DNA of 64,000 nucleotides from positions 372,001 to 436,000 of the forward strand of contig NZ_JAODUA010000001.1 of the NCBI RefSeq assembly GCF_025399895.1. Direction: 5' to 3'. This DNA comes from Streptomyces sp. ASQP_92. GTDB taxonomy: Bacteria > Actinomycetota > Actinomycetes > Streptomycetales > Streptomycetaceae. Shown here piece after piece: positions 8,422-16,919 of the stretch. Below the pieces are notes generated by a model that searched no databases, was not told where the DNA came from, and saw nothing but the letters and a program-made list of their open reading frames with translations. The translations under genes were made by a program, and so were the position numbers. Position 1 is the stretch's first letter; each line of letters begins with the position of its first letter.

Positions 8422-9624
8422 TCAGCGGGTGGTGTCGAAGACCTCGTCGCGGGTGGTGGCGAGGGCGGCCTCCAACGCCCCCCGCAGCACGGGGAGTCGG
8501 GTCACCTCGCCGATGACGAGCCGGGGGCGGGAGGCGGCCAGCTCGCCCAGCTCGCTCTGGACCAGCGCGCGCAGCGGCTCGCCCCCGGCGGAGATCAGCC
8601 CGCCACAGAGCACGACGAGCTCCGGGTCGAGCACGGCGACCAGCGAGGCGAGACCGGTCGCGAGTCCGGTGGCGAAGGCCTGGAGGAGTGCGTGTTCGGG
8701 GCCCTGGCCGGCCTCGGCGCCGCGCGTGATGAGGGCGGCGGCGACCTCGTTGGTGGCGCCGGTGGGGATGTCGTCGACGCCGAGTTCGCGGGCCAGACGC
8801 GGCAGCGCCTGGCCGCCGGCCAGCTCCTGGAAGCCGCCCGAGTTCGCCTTGGTGACATGGCGTACCAGGGGAGCGCCCGGCACCGGCAGGAAGCCGACCT
8901 CGCCCGCGCCCCCGGTGAAGCCGCGGTGCAGCCGGCCGCCGAGGACGAGGGCGGCGCCGAGCCCGCCCTCGTTCCACAGCAGCACGAAGTCCTCGTGCCC
9001 GCGGGCCGCGCCCAGACGCTGCTCGGCGATGGCGGCGAGGTTGACGTCGTTCTCGTACTCGACCGGCATCGGCAGCGCCGCGGCCAGTTCGTCGAGCAGG
9101 GTGGGGGAGTGCCAGCCCGGCAGGTGGGAGGCGTAGCGCAGCCGGCCGGTGCCGGGGTCGAAGGCGCCCGGGGTGCCGATGACGGCTCGGTGGATGCCGG
9201 CCCGCGCGAGGCCGGCCGCCTTCACCGCCCCGTCCAGCGCCTCGGTGACCTGGCGCACCACGGACTCGGTGCGGCGCCCGGGGGTGGCCACCTCGAACTC
9301 CCCGACCACGTTGCCCGTCACATCGGCGACGGCGGCGCGGATCCGCTGAGGCGTCACATCGAGACCCGCCACATGCGCCGCGCTCGCGTTGACCGCGTAC
9401 AACTGGGCGTTGGGGCCCGGGCGGCCCTCGGTCGTGCCGGTGGCGACGACCAGGCCGGCGGCCTCCAGACGGGCGAGCAGCTGGGAGGCGGTCGGCTTGG
9501 AGAGCCCGGTGAGCTTGCCGATGCGGGTGCGTGAGAGCGGGCCGTGCTCCAGAAGCAGATCGAGCGCGGCACGGTCGTTCATGGCGCGGAGTACGCGCGG
9601 AGTTCCCGGGGTAGTACCGGCCAC
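8422..9624 (-). CDS. csnR: ROK-family transcriptional repressor
   Basis: About 400 aa. N-terminal winged helix-turn-helix (about 15-70, with GPLSRTRIGKLTGLSKPTAS) followed by a ROK sugar-kinase-like domain with GLDVTPQRIRAAVAD and NDVNLAAIAEQRLG. Characterized CsnR proteins repress chitosan-utilisation genes and are released by glucosamine oligomers (known). The start is taken as GTG 9624 after GGGGGAGG; an in-frame ATG at 9663 would put the operator right against the start. The gene leads its own operon, so it is probably autoregulated through the palindrome at 9667-9681. The stop lies in a 14-bp direct repeat (TTCAGCGGGTGGTG twice). Confidence 0.85.
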   Translation of the reverse strand: MAGTTPGTPRVLRAMNDRAALDLLLEHGPLSRTRIGKLTGLSKPTASQLLARLEAAGLVVATGTTEGRPGPNAQLYAVNASAAHVAGLDVTPQRIRAAVADVTGNVVGEFEVATPGRRTESVVRQVTEALDGAVKAAGLARAGIHRAVIGTPGAFDPGTGRLRYASHLPGWHSPTLLDELAAALPMPVEYENDVNLAAIAEQRLGAARGHEDFVLLWNEGGLGAALVLGGRLHRGFTGGAGEVGFLPVPGAPLVRHVTKANSGGFQELAGGQALPRLARELGVDDIPTGATNEVAAALITRGAEAGQGPEHALLQAFATGLATGLASLVAVLDPELVVLCGGLISAGGEPLRALVQSELGELAASRPRLVIGEVTRLPVLRGALEAALATTRDEVFDTTR

Positions 9625-9666
9625 GACGGATCCACCTCCCCCTTCGCCACTTTCCCACATCACTGT

Positions 9667-9681
9667 TAGGAAAGTTTCCTA
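9667..9681. promoter_or_regulatory. candidate CsnR operator
   Basis: TAGGAAAGTTTCCTA is a perfect 7-1-7 inverted repeat, 43 nt upstream of the csnR GTG. It resembles the GAAAGTTTC-type palindrome reported for CsnR targets such as the chitosanase gene (from memory). Confidence 0.75.
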
Positions 9682-9800
9682 TTCGTTGAGAGGAACGTAG
9701 GGCGCGCGTCATCGGCGCGTCAATGGGGGAGGGGGGCGGCTATCAAAGCGTTATCCGGATGCCGGGTTCGGTCCACCCCGAATGGCACGGGGAGTGCAGT

Positions 9801-9834
9801 GGCGCCCCTGCCGGAGAGTTCCGGGAGGGGCGCC
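9801..9834 (-). terminator. hairpin terminator after the MscS gene
   Basis: Perfect 9-bp stem GGCGCCCCT / AGGGGCGCC with a 16-nt loop, 25 nt beyond the stop of the mechanosensitive-channel gene. Confidence 0.6.
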
Positions 9835-9858
9835 CTTTGTGTGGCGCGGCGGCTACGG

Positions 9859-10941
9859 CTACTTCGACAGGTTCGAACTCGCGCTGTTCGGGGCCGGGTT
9901 CGGGATCGGCGTCGTGGCCAGGGACTGCGGGGAGGTGGGGTTGGCCAGCGCCGAGGGGGCGGCGACGGCGGAGGACGGGTCCGTCATCGGGGGCTCCTCC
10001 GCCAGCGGGGGGCCGCCGACGATGCGGATGCCCGCCGCGTCCAGGGCGCGCTTGATCCGCCAGCGCAGCTCCCGCTCCACGCTGAGCGCCTTGCCCGGCA
10101 TGGTCTTCGCCGAGACCCGGACCACCATCGAGTCGAGCAGCACCTCGTCGAGGCCGAGGATCTCCACCGGCCCCCACAGGCGCTCGTTCCACGGCTCGTC
10201 CTTCGCCAGGGACTCCGTGGCCTCGTTGATCACCGTACGCAGCCGCTCCAGGTCCTCGCTCGCGCGGACCCGGACGTCGACTCCCGCCGTCGCCCAGCCC
10301 TGCGACAGGTTCCCGATGCGCTTGATCTCGCCGTTGCGGACGTACCAGATCTCGCCGTCCGCGCCGCGCAGCTTCGTCACCCGCAGGCCGACCTCGATCA
10401 CCTCGCCGGAGGCCACCCCCGCGTCGATCGAGTCGCCCACGCCGTACTGGTCCTCAAGGATCATGAACACGCCGGACAGGAAGTCCGTGACCAGGTTGCG
10501 GGCGCCGAAACCGATCGCCACACCCGCCACACCCGCCGAGGCGAGCAGCGGCGCGAGGTCGATGTTGAGGACGCCGAGCACCATCAGGGCGGCCGTGCCC
10601 ATGATGAGGAAGGACGCCACCGAACGCAGCACCGAGCCGATGGCCTCCGAGCGCTGGCGGCGCCGCTCCGCGTTCACCAGGAGCCCGCCGAGCGCGGTGC
10701 CCTCGACGGCCTGGGCGCTGCGGTTCATGCGGTCGATCAGCTTCGTCAGGGCCCGGCGGACCAGGACCCGCAGGACCGAGGCGATGACGATGATCAGAAG
10801 GATGCGGAATCCGACGTACAGCCACGTCGACCAGTTCTGCTCCACCCAGCCCGCCGCCTCGGTGGCCGACTTCTGGGCGTCCTGAAGGGTCGCGGGTGTG
10901 GGCGGCGGCGATCCGTCGGCCAGGACGGCGGACCAGTTCAC
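9859..10941 (-). CDS. MscS-family mechanosensitive ion channel
   Basis: About 360 aa. Three TM segments: LYVGFRILLIIVIASVLRVL, SFLIMGTAALMVLGVL and the pore helix region LLASAGVAGVAIGFGARNLV, followed by the conserved FLSGVFMILEDQYGVGD and the soluble beta/vestibule domain. This is the classic MscS core, which opens under membrane tension and releases solutes on hypo-osmotic shock. After about residue 320 it has a Pro/Ala/Ser-rich, probably disordered tail ending in NLSK. It is a single gene facing away from the HNH nuclease gene. Confidence 0.88.
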   Translation of the reverse strand: MNWSAVLADGSPPPTPATLQDAQKSATEAAGWVEQNWSTWLYVGFRILLIIVIASVLRVLVRRALTKLIDRMNRSAQAVEGTALGGLLVNAERRRQRSEAIGSVLRSVASFLIMGTAALMVLGVLNIDLAPLLASAGVAGVAIGFGARNLVTDFLSGVFMILEDQYGVGDSIDAGVASGEVIEVGLRVTKLRGADGEIWYVRNGEIKRIGNLSQGWATAGVDVRVRASEDLERLRTVINEATESLAKDEPWNERLWGPVEILGLDEVLLDSMVVRVSAKTMPGKALSVERELRWRIKRALDAAGIRIVGGPPLAEEPPMTDPSSAVAAPSALANPTSPQSLATTPIPNPAPNSASSNLSK

Positions 10942-11192
10942 GGCAGGAACCTCCAGCGTTGCGGTGCCGGCGAAGGCGAGGGCAGACCCTCCACACTAAC
11001 GGGGCAAGCCGGGTGCTCCGTTGACGTGTTCGAGGGAGAGCGGCGCCACGCCGGGGAAAGAAGGCGGTGTGGTCGAAAACACTCCGAGCCCGTTACCCGG
11101 ACGTGGTGGCGCTTCGACCAGCCATGAGGAGAGACTGGAGAGCAGATCGTCCCGGCGCGAGCCACGCGCCGCCGGCGTAATAGGAGGCACCC

Positions 11193-11729
11193 GTGCCGCA
11201 CGTCCTGGTCCTCAACGCGTCGTACGAGCCCCTCGGCGTCGTACCGCTCCGCCGCGCGCTCGTCCTCGTCCTCGAAAACAAGGCCGTGAGCCTGGAGGAG
11301 TCCGGCGCCTTCCTGCACAGCGCGACCCGTGCCGTCGCCGCGCCCAGCGTTGTGCGGCTCAAAAGATTCGTGCGGGTCCCCTACCGGGGGCCCGTTCCAC
11401 TGACCCGCCGCGCCCTGTTCGCCCGGGACGGCGGCCGCTGCATGTACTGCGGTGGCGTCGCAACCAGCGTCGACCACGTCATCCCGCGCAGCCGAGGCGG
11501 CCAGCACGCCTGGGAGAACGTGGTCGCCGCCTGCCGGCGCTGCAACCACGTCAAGGCCGACCGCCACCTCATGGAACTGGGCTGGCGCCTGCGCCACCAG
11601 CCCGCCCCGCCCACCGGCCTGGCCTGGCGGATCATCGGCACCGGGCACCGAGATCCACGCTGGCTGCCCTACCTCCAGCCCTTCGGCGCGGACGACGCCC
11701 TGGCCCGGATCGACGGCATCTCCGCCTGA
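11193..11729 (+). CDS. HNH endonuclease
   Basis: About 178 aa from a GTG that has a perfect GGAGG 5 nt upstream. The C-terminal half carries a zinc-bound HNH/McrA-like fold: CMYC (83-86), the catalytic DH (94-95), N at 109 and CRRCN (114-118). The N-terminus (VLVLNASYEPLGVVP) is the usual lead-in of this widespread actinobacterial and cyanobacterial family. The biological role of the family is not established; no methylase or phage packaging gene is nearby. Confidence 0.85.
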   Translation: MPHVLVLNASYEPLGVVPLRRALVLVLENKAVSLEESGAFLHSATRAVAAPSVVRLKRFVRVPYRGPVPLTRRALFARDGGRCMYCGGVATSVDHVIPRSRGGQHAWENVVAACRRCNHVKADRHLMELGWRLRHQPAPPTGLAWRIIGTGHRDPRWLPYLQPFGADDALARIDGISA

Positions 11730-11942
11730 CGCGATCCGGGCCTCGTCGTCCCCGGGCGCGGGGACGCGGTGGGTGACGGGCCCGTCACCCATCCGCCGAA
11801 GGCGTCGGTGCGAGGGGCCGATGTGTCTGGTATGCCTGGTGCGATGGACTGGGTACGAGCTTGTGTGCGGCGTTACGTCTGGCGGGCTGTTCGCTGGGTA
11901 GGGCATCCCTGTTCCTGCCCCCCATCGAACCTGGAGGCCCCC

Positions 11943-12086
11943 GTGGTCGCCACCGCACCCGAGCAACCGCTGACCAGCGAGCCCCCGATGGCCGACGCCG
12001 AGCCCCTCATCAGTGAACCCCCCATGGGCGAGACCGCCCCGCTGACCAGCGAGCCGACCCCGGTGGCCGCTGCCGCGGGGTTCTGA
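11943..12086 (+). CDS. small repetitive 47-aa ORF in front of malQ
   Basis: A GTG preceded by CTGGAGG (5-nt gap) opens a 47-codon frame ending 4 nt before the malQ ATG. The peptide is acidic and Pro-rich, with three versions of PL(T/I)SEP(P/T) spaced about 11 residues apart. No TM, signal or known domain is seen. malQ has only a weak ribosome site of its own (CTGAGG), so this ORF may be a translated leader coupled to malQ. I do not recognise a family; it could also be just a fortunate open frame. Confidence 0.5.
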   Translation: MVATAPEQPLTSEPPMADAEPLISEPPMGETAPLTSEPTPVAAAAGF

Positions 12087-12090
12087 GGCC

Positions 12091-14100
12091 ATGACCCTGG
12101 CCCGGCTCGCCGCCCGGCACGGCGTGGCCACGTCGTACTCCCCGTCGCCGGGCCTCACCGTGAACGTGCCCGACGCCACGGTCGTCGCCGTCCTCGCCGC
12201 GCTCGGCGTCGACGCCTCGACCCCCGCCGCGCTGCAACGGGCCCTGGCCGACGCCGAGGCCGCCGAGGCGAACCGGCTGCTGCCCCCGACGCTGGTGCGC
12301 CGGGGCGACGGACCGGTGCCGGGGCTCGGCGACGAGCTGACGGTCATCGGGACACCGGTCGATCAACTCCCGCTCGGCGTGCACCAGTTGGACGTACGCC
12401 ACCGGGACGGCCGCACGGCGACCGCGACGCTGATCGTCGCGCCCCCGGCCGTGCCGCAGCCCCCGGGCCGCACCCACGGCTTCCTCGTCCAGCTCTACTC
12501 CCTGCTGTCCACCCGCTCCTGGGGCATGGGCGACCTCGGCGACCTCGCGGAACTCGCCGCGTGGTCCGGCCGTACGCTCGGCTCCGGGTTCGTGCAGGTC
12601 AACCCGCTGCACGCGGCCGTACCCGGAGCGCCGACCGACCCGTCGCCCTACCGGCCCTCCTCGCGCCGGTTCCCGGACCCCGTCCATCTGCGCGTCGAGA
12701 ACATCCCCGAGTACGCCCATGTCACCGAGCGCGCCGCACTCGACGAGCTGACCGAACGCGCCGCCGCGCTGCGCCAACGCGTGCTGTCCAAGGGCGAGTT
12801 GATCGACCGCGACGCGGTGTGGGAGGTCAAGCGCGAGGCCCTCGACCTGATCCACCGGGTGCCGCTCGCGCCGGGCCGCCGGGCCGCGTACTGCGACTTC
12901 CTCGCCGAGCAGGGCCAGGCCCTGGAGGACCACGCCACCTGGTGCGCGCTCGTCGAGCGGTACGGGCCGCACTGGCGGCGCTGGCCCGAGGGGCTGCGCG
13001 ACCCCCGGTCCGCCGCGACCGCCCGCGCCCGGCGCGAACTCATCGACCGCGTCACCTTCCACTCCTGGCTCGCCTGGCTGACCGACACCCAGCTCGCCGA
13101 GGCCCAGCGCGCGGCCCGCGAGGCCGGCATGCCGGTCGGCGTCGTCCACGACCTCGCGGTCGGAGTCCACCCCGAGGGCGCCGACGCCTGGGCACAGCAG
13201 GACGCCTTCGCGCCCGGCATGTCCGTCGGCGCGCCCCCCGACGCCTTCAACCCGCACGGCCAGGACTGGGGCCTGCCGCCCTGGCGCCCCGACGTGCTCG
13301 CGGCCCGCGGTTACGCCCCCTACCGGGGACTGCTCCAAGGCCTGCTGCGCCACGCGGGTGCCCTGCGCATCGACCACGTGATGGGCCTGTTCCGGCTGTG
13401 GTGGGTGCCCGAGGGGCATCCGCCCACCGACGGCACGTACGTCCACTACGACGCCGAGGCGATGCTCGCCGTCCTCGCCCTGGAGGCGCACCGGGCGGGC
13501 GCCGTCGTCATAGGGGAGGACCTCGGCACGGTCGAACCCGGCGTACGCGAGGCCCTCGCCGAGCGGGGGGTGCTCGGCACCTCGGTCCTCTGGTTCGAAC
13601 GCGACTGGGCCGGCGGCGGGCGCCCGCTGGACCCCGCGTCCTGGCGGTCCGGCTGTGTGGCCACCGCCACCACCCACGACCTGCCCTCCACCGCGGCCCG
13701 CCTCACCGGCGAACACGTCCAGCTCCGCCACCGCCTCGGCCTGCTCGCCGGCCCGCTCGTCCAGGAGCAGGGCGCGGCCCGCGCGGAGGTGGCCGAATGG
13801 CTGGTCCACCTCGAACGCCTCGGCCTGCTCCCGGACGGCCCCGGCGACGAGGAGGCCGAGATCCAGGCCGTCTACCGCTTCCTGCTGCGCACCCCGGCGC
13901 GGATGGTCGGGGTGTGGCTGCCCGACGCGGTGGGCGACCGCAGGCCGCAGAACCTGCCGGGCACCTGGGACCAGTACCCCAACTGGCGTCTGCCGGTGGC
14001 CGGCCCCGACGCGCAGCCGCTCACCCTGGAGGCGATCGTGGCCTCGCCCCGGCTGCACGCCCTGATGCGGGTGTTCCGGGGGGGTGGGGGGGAGTTCTGA
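12091..14100 (+). CDS. malQ: 4-alpha-glucanotransferase (amylomaltase)
   Basis: About 669 aa, GH77. The three catalytic carboxylates are present in their motifs: nucleophile Asp in LRIDHVMGL (about 428), acid/base Glu in VVIGEDLGTVEP (about 476) and Asp in TTHDLPST (about 530). The substrate loops GFVQVNPLHA and DPSPYRPSSRRFPDP are also typical. The first 140 residues are the extra N-terminal domain common in actinobacterial MalQ. It transfers maltodextrin segments between glucan chains during maltose and glycogen metabolism in the cytoplasm. The start codon is 4 nt after the stop of the small ORF. Confidence 0.93.
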   Translation: MTLARLAARHGVATSYSPSPGLTVNVPDATVVAVLAALGVDASTPAALQRALADAEAAEANRLLPPTLVRRGDGPVPGLGDELTVIGTPVDQLPLGVHQLDVRHRDGRTATATLIVAPPAVPQPPGRTHGFLVQLYSLLSTRSWGMGDLGDLAELAAWSGRTLGSGFVQVNPLHAAVPGAPTDPSPYRPSSRRFPDPVHLRVENIPEYAHVTERAALDELTERAAALRQRVLSKGELIDRDAVWEVKREALDLIHRVPLAPGRRAAYCDFLAEQGQALEDHATWCALVERYGPHWRRWPEGLRDPRSAATARARRELIDRVTFHSWLAWLTDTQLAEAQRAAREAGMPVGVVHDLAVGVHPEGADAWAQQDAFAPGMSVGAPPDAFNPHGQDWGLPPWRPDVLAARGYAPYRGLLQGLLRHAGALRIDHVMGLFRLWWVPEGHPPTDGTYVHYDAEAMLAVLALEAHRAGAVVIGEDLGTVEPGVREALAERGVLGTSVLWFERDWAGGGRPLDPASWRSGCVATATTHDLPSTAARLTGEHVQLRHRLGLLAGPLVQEQGAARAEVAEWLVHLERLGLLPDGPGDEEAEIQAVYRFLLRTPARMVGVWLPDAVGDRRPQNLPGTWDQYPNWRLPVAGPDAQPLTLEAIVASPRLHALMRVFRGGGGEF

Positions 14101-14178
14101 GGGGTGCGCCGGTGGGGGTGCGGCCCGTACGGCACCCCCGGGCGCGCGGGCCGCGCGGGCGTTCGCTACGTTTGCACC

Positions 14179-14418
14179 GTGGACAAGAAGAACGCCCTGC
14201 GCGCCGGCGCCGTAGCAGCCGGTACGACGCTGATGATGCTGCTCATGTCGTCCCCGGCGCTTGCGCTCACGCGCGATGACGGTGACGATCCGGGGGCCGG
14301 TCTGAGCGTGATCGACACGATCGGTCTGTTCGTGGTCGCGCCGATCGCCCTGTTCGCGATCATTGCCGGTCTGGTCATGGTCCTGGACAAGTCCCGGAAG
14401 CCCGCGACGAAGGCGTAG
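14179..14418 (+). CDS. small membrane protein with signal peptide
   Basis: 79 aa from a GTG. A signal-like N-terminus (KKNALRAG, then hydrophobic, ending SSPALA) is followed by an acidic stretch (RDDGDDPGAG) and one TM helix (TIGLFVVAPIALFAIIAGLV) with a basic tail. TACGTT lies 6 nt before the GTG, which is the layout of a leaderless actinobacterial promoter; no ribosome site is seen. The function is unknown; similar short proteins are common in Streptomyces. Confidence 0.7.
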   Translation: MDKKNALRAGAVAAGTTLMMLLMSSPALALTRDDGDDPGAGLSVIDTIGLFVVAPIALFAIIAGLVMVLDKSRKPATKA

Positions 14419-14481
14419 CCGCCCCCGCCCCTCACCCGTTCCGCCCCCGCGAGGGGGTGGCCCGGGCGCGCCCCGTTACCC

Positions 14482-14898
14482 TGGGGCTCCGCCCCAGACC
14501 CCGGGGTGTTTTCCCACCCACCCGCCCGTGCGGCGGGGTTGCCGGTTCCGGGCCCCCTGGGGCTCCGCCCCAGACCCCGTTCGCGCCTTAAGGGCGCTCG
14601 TCCTCAATCGCCGGACGGGCTGAAATGCCCGGTGCGGGCCAGCATCAGTACCGCTAAGGGGCGCGGGGAACTGCGCGACCAGCCACGCACGGCCCGCAGA
14701 CCGAAGGGCTTTCAGGGGCGCGGGGAACTGCGCGAGGAGCGACCACGGTCCGCAGGATCGAGCAGGTTAGGGGCGCGGGGAACTGCGCGAGACGCGGGCT
14801 CGGTCCGCGGTCGGCCGGGGTTTTGGGGGTGCGGGGAACTGCGCATAGGGATTTGGGCCGCAGGGGCGAGGGAGTTCAGGGGCGCGGGGAACTGCGCA
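14482..14898 (+). repeat. intergenic repeat cluster, five 20-bp units at about 55-bp spacing
   Basis: The 507-bp gap between the small membrane gene and marR holds two copies of the hairpin TGGGGCTCCGCCCCA (14482-14496, 14558-14572), then five copies of GGGGCGCGGGGAACTGCGCG starting at 14658, 14715, 14770, 14826 (degenerate) and 14879. The stretches between the units resemble each other (CACGGTCCGCAG-like), so this is a decayed tandem array of about 55 bp. No gene is seen. Confidence 0.8.
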
Positions 14899-14925
14899 AA
14901 AGGGGGCACAGCCCGCGGGGGTGAA

Positions 14926-15465
14926 TCAGTGCGCCGCCAGCAACTTCCTCAGCAGGGTGGACAGTTGGGCAGACTCCGGCTCCGTCAGCGCCGCACCCAG
15001 CACCTCCGCCTGCACCGCCAGCCCCGCCGTCGCGGACTCGTCCACCAGCCGCAACCCCCGCTCCGTCAGCGTCACCCGAAGCCCCCGACGGTCCGTCGGA
15101 TCGGGGCTGCGGGCCAGCAGGCCCGCCCGCTCCAGCTTGTCGAGGCGCCCCGTCATGCCACCCGTCGTGAGCATCAGGGTCGCCGAGAGCTGCCGGGGTG
15201 ACAGCGTGTACGGCTCGCCCGAGCGCCGCAGCGTCGCGATGACGTCGAACTCGCCGCGCCCGATGCCGAACCGCGCGTACTCCTTCTCCATCCGGTCGCC
15301 CATGGCGCGGGCGATGCGGTAGATCCGTCCGTACACCGCCATCGGCACCGTGTCGAGGTCCGGGCGGACCGCGGCCCACTGGGCGGTGATCGCGTCCACG
15401 GCGTCCGAGGAGACGTCGGCCGACCGGGGCGTCGGGGGCACGGGAGTGCTCTTCGGCGGATTCAT
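14926..15465 (-). CDS. MarR-family transcriptional regulator
   Basis: About 179 aa with the start at ATG 15465. Winged-helix DNA-binding domain near residues 50-140: RGEFDVIATLRRSGEPYTLS, the recognition helix region SATLMLTTGGMTGRLDKLERAGL, and the wing SPDPTDRRGLRVTLT. The last 30 residues form the dimer helix (PESAQLSTLLRKLLAAH). It is divergent from an MFS exporter gene and a 44-bp perfect inverted repeat covers both promoters, so it most likely represses both genes and responds to a ligand that the exporter removes. Confidence 0.9.
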   Translation of the reverse strand: MNPPKSTPVPPTPRSADVSSDAVDAITAQWAAVRPDLDTVPMAVYGRIYRIARAMGDRMEKEYARFGIGRGEFDVIATLRRSGEPYTLSPRQLSATLMLTTGGMTGRLDKLERAGLLARSPDPTDRRGLRVTLTERGLRLVDESATAGLAVQAEVLGAALTEPESAQLSTLLRKLLAAH

Positions 15466-15508
15466 GGGTTCCAGTATCCGAGCGTGGTCGGTCGGGCGCA
15501 AGAAAGTT

Positions 15509-15552
15509 GCTTGACGGAAAGTAGCTTAGGGGTAAGCTACTTTCCGTCAAGC
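15509..15552. promoter_or_regulatory. divergent promoter with perfect 20-bp inverted repeat (MarR operator)
   Basis: The left arm GCTTGACGGAAAGTAGCTTA (15509-15528), a GGGG spacer and the exact reverse complement (15533-15552) form a palindrome. Each arm supplies a TTGACG -35 box for one direction and a TAAGCT -10 box for the other, 16 bp apart. A dimer bound here would block both promoters. Confidence 0.85.
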
Positions 15553-15595
15553 GAAAGGCTCGCCCGCGCACCACCGCCTCGCCCCCGGAGTCCCC

Positions 15596-16879
15596 ATGCG
15601 TACGTTCCGCAACCGCACCCGCACCCCGCGCATACCCGGAGAACGCCGCATGCTCGTCGCCATGGCGGTCGACGCGACCGGTTCGGGGATGTACGTACCG
15701 TTCAGCCTGGTCTTCTTCCACCACGTCACCGGGCTCTCGTTCGCCACCGTGGGCCTGGTCCTCACCGTCGTCGGGCTCCTCGGGCTGGGCGCGCTGCCGG
15801 TCGCGGGGGCCGCAGTCGACCGGTACGGAGCCCAGCGCGTGCAGCTCCTGCTGTACGGGGTGCGCGGCGCGGGCTTCCTCCTCTACCCCTTCGCCCACTC
15901 CCTGCCCGTCTTCACCGTCGTCGCGCTCGCCACCGCCTTCGGTGACCGGGCCTTCCCCGCCGTGCAGCAGTCCCTCATCGGCGAGGTCGCCCAGGGCGCC
16001 GACGGGGACCGGCTCCAGGCCTCCTCGCGCGCCCTGCGCAACGGCGGCCTCGGTGCGGGCTCGCTGCTCGCCTCCCTCATCGTCGGGTTCGGCGGGAACG
16101 CCGGGTTCACCGCGGCGGCCTGGCTCAACGCGGCCAGCTTCGCGCTCGCCGCCCTCCTGATGCGGGGCGTGAAGGCCGAGCGGCGGGCGCCCGTCGCCGA
16201 CGAGGTCCTCCCGTCCGCGGGCTACCGCCAGGTCTTCGCCGACCGGCCCTTCCTCGGGCTCACCGCCGCCAACTTCCTCAACTCCCTTGGGTACGCGGCC
16301 CTTTCGGTGCTCTTCCCGCTGTACATCACCACCTGGCTGCGCGGACCCCAGGCCCTCACCGGCACCGCGTTCACGCTCAACACCGTGATGTGCGCGGCCG
16401 GCGGGGTCGTGGTCGCCGCCCGCGTCCGCTCCCGCGGCGCCCGCCGCACCCGCTCCACGGCGCTCGGCTCGCTCCTCTTCGCCGCCGCGTTCGCCGCGCA
16501 GATCGTGCTCGGTACGTTCCGGCCCGGCTCGGGACTCGTGCTCGCCGGGGCGCTGCTGCTCATCGTCGCTCTCTATACCCTGGGCGAACTCGTCCACAGC
16601 CCGTCGGCGGGGGCGCTGTCCGTCGCCGCCGCACCCGAGGCGCTGCGCGGGCGCTACCTCGCCGCGTACCAGCTCTCCTGGTCGCTGTCCGCGGCCCTCG
16701 CCCCCTCGCTCTTCACCGCTTTGATGGCGGTCGACGGGCGGCTGCCGTGGGCGCTGCTGGTCGTCACCTCGGTGGTGGCGGCGGCGATCGTGGTGCGTCT
16801 CGAGCGGGTGCTGCCGGGCGGTGCGGTGCGGGTCGTTCCCGCCGGGAGGGGGGTGCGGGTCGCTGTCGCCGCCGGCTGA
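15596..16879 (+). CDS. MFS transporter (drug-efflux type)
   Basis: About 427 aa with roughly 12 TM helices. The loop between TM2 and TM3 (AGAAVDRYGAQRVQLLLYGVRG) is the MFS motif A equivalent. The middle loop carries VKAERRAPVADEVLPSAGYRQVF, as in MdtH/YfcJ-like exporters. GGAG lies 5 nt before the ATG. Divergent from marR and sharing its operator, it probably exports the compound sensed by the MarR protein. The substrate is unknown. Confidence 0.87.
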   Translation: MRTFRNRTRTPRIPGERRMLVAMAVDATGSGMYVPFSLVFFHHVTGLSFATVGLVLTVVGLLGLGALPVAGAAVDRYGAQRVQLLLYGVRGAGFLLYPFAHSLPVFTVVALATAFGDRAFPAVQQSLIGEVAQGADGDRLQASSRALRNGGLGAGSLLASLIVGFGGNAGFTAAAWLNAASFALAALLMRGVKAERRAPVADEVLPSAGYRQVFADRPFLGLTAANFLNSLGYAALSVLFPLYITTWLRGPQALTGTAFTLNTVMCAAGGVVVAARVRSRGARRTRSTALGSLLFAAAFAAQIVLGTFRPGSGLVLAGALLLIVALYTLGELVHSPSAGALSVAAAPEALRGRYLAAYQLSWSLSAALAPSLFTALMAVDGRLPWALLVVTSVVAAAIVVRLERVLPGGAVRVVPAGRGVRVAVAAG

Positions 16880-16919
16880 ATCCCCCTCGCCACACCCCTC
16901 CCGGACAGGAACCCACGCC

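Noticed and set aside
14658..14898. Regularly spaced 20-bp repeats suggestive of CRISPR
   Set aside because: Spacers resemble one another, repeats are not exact, no cas gene is present, and the same unit is dispersed over many gaps.
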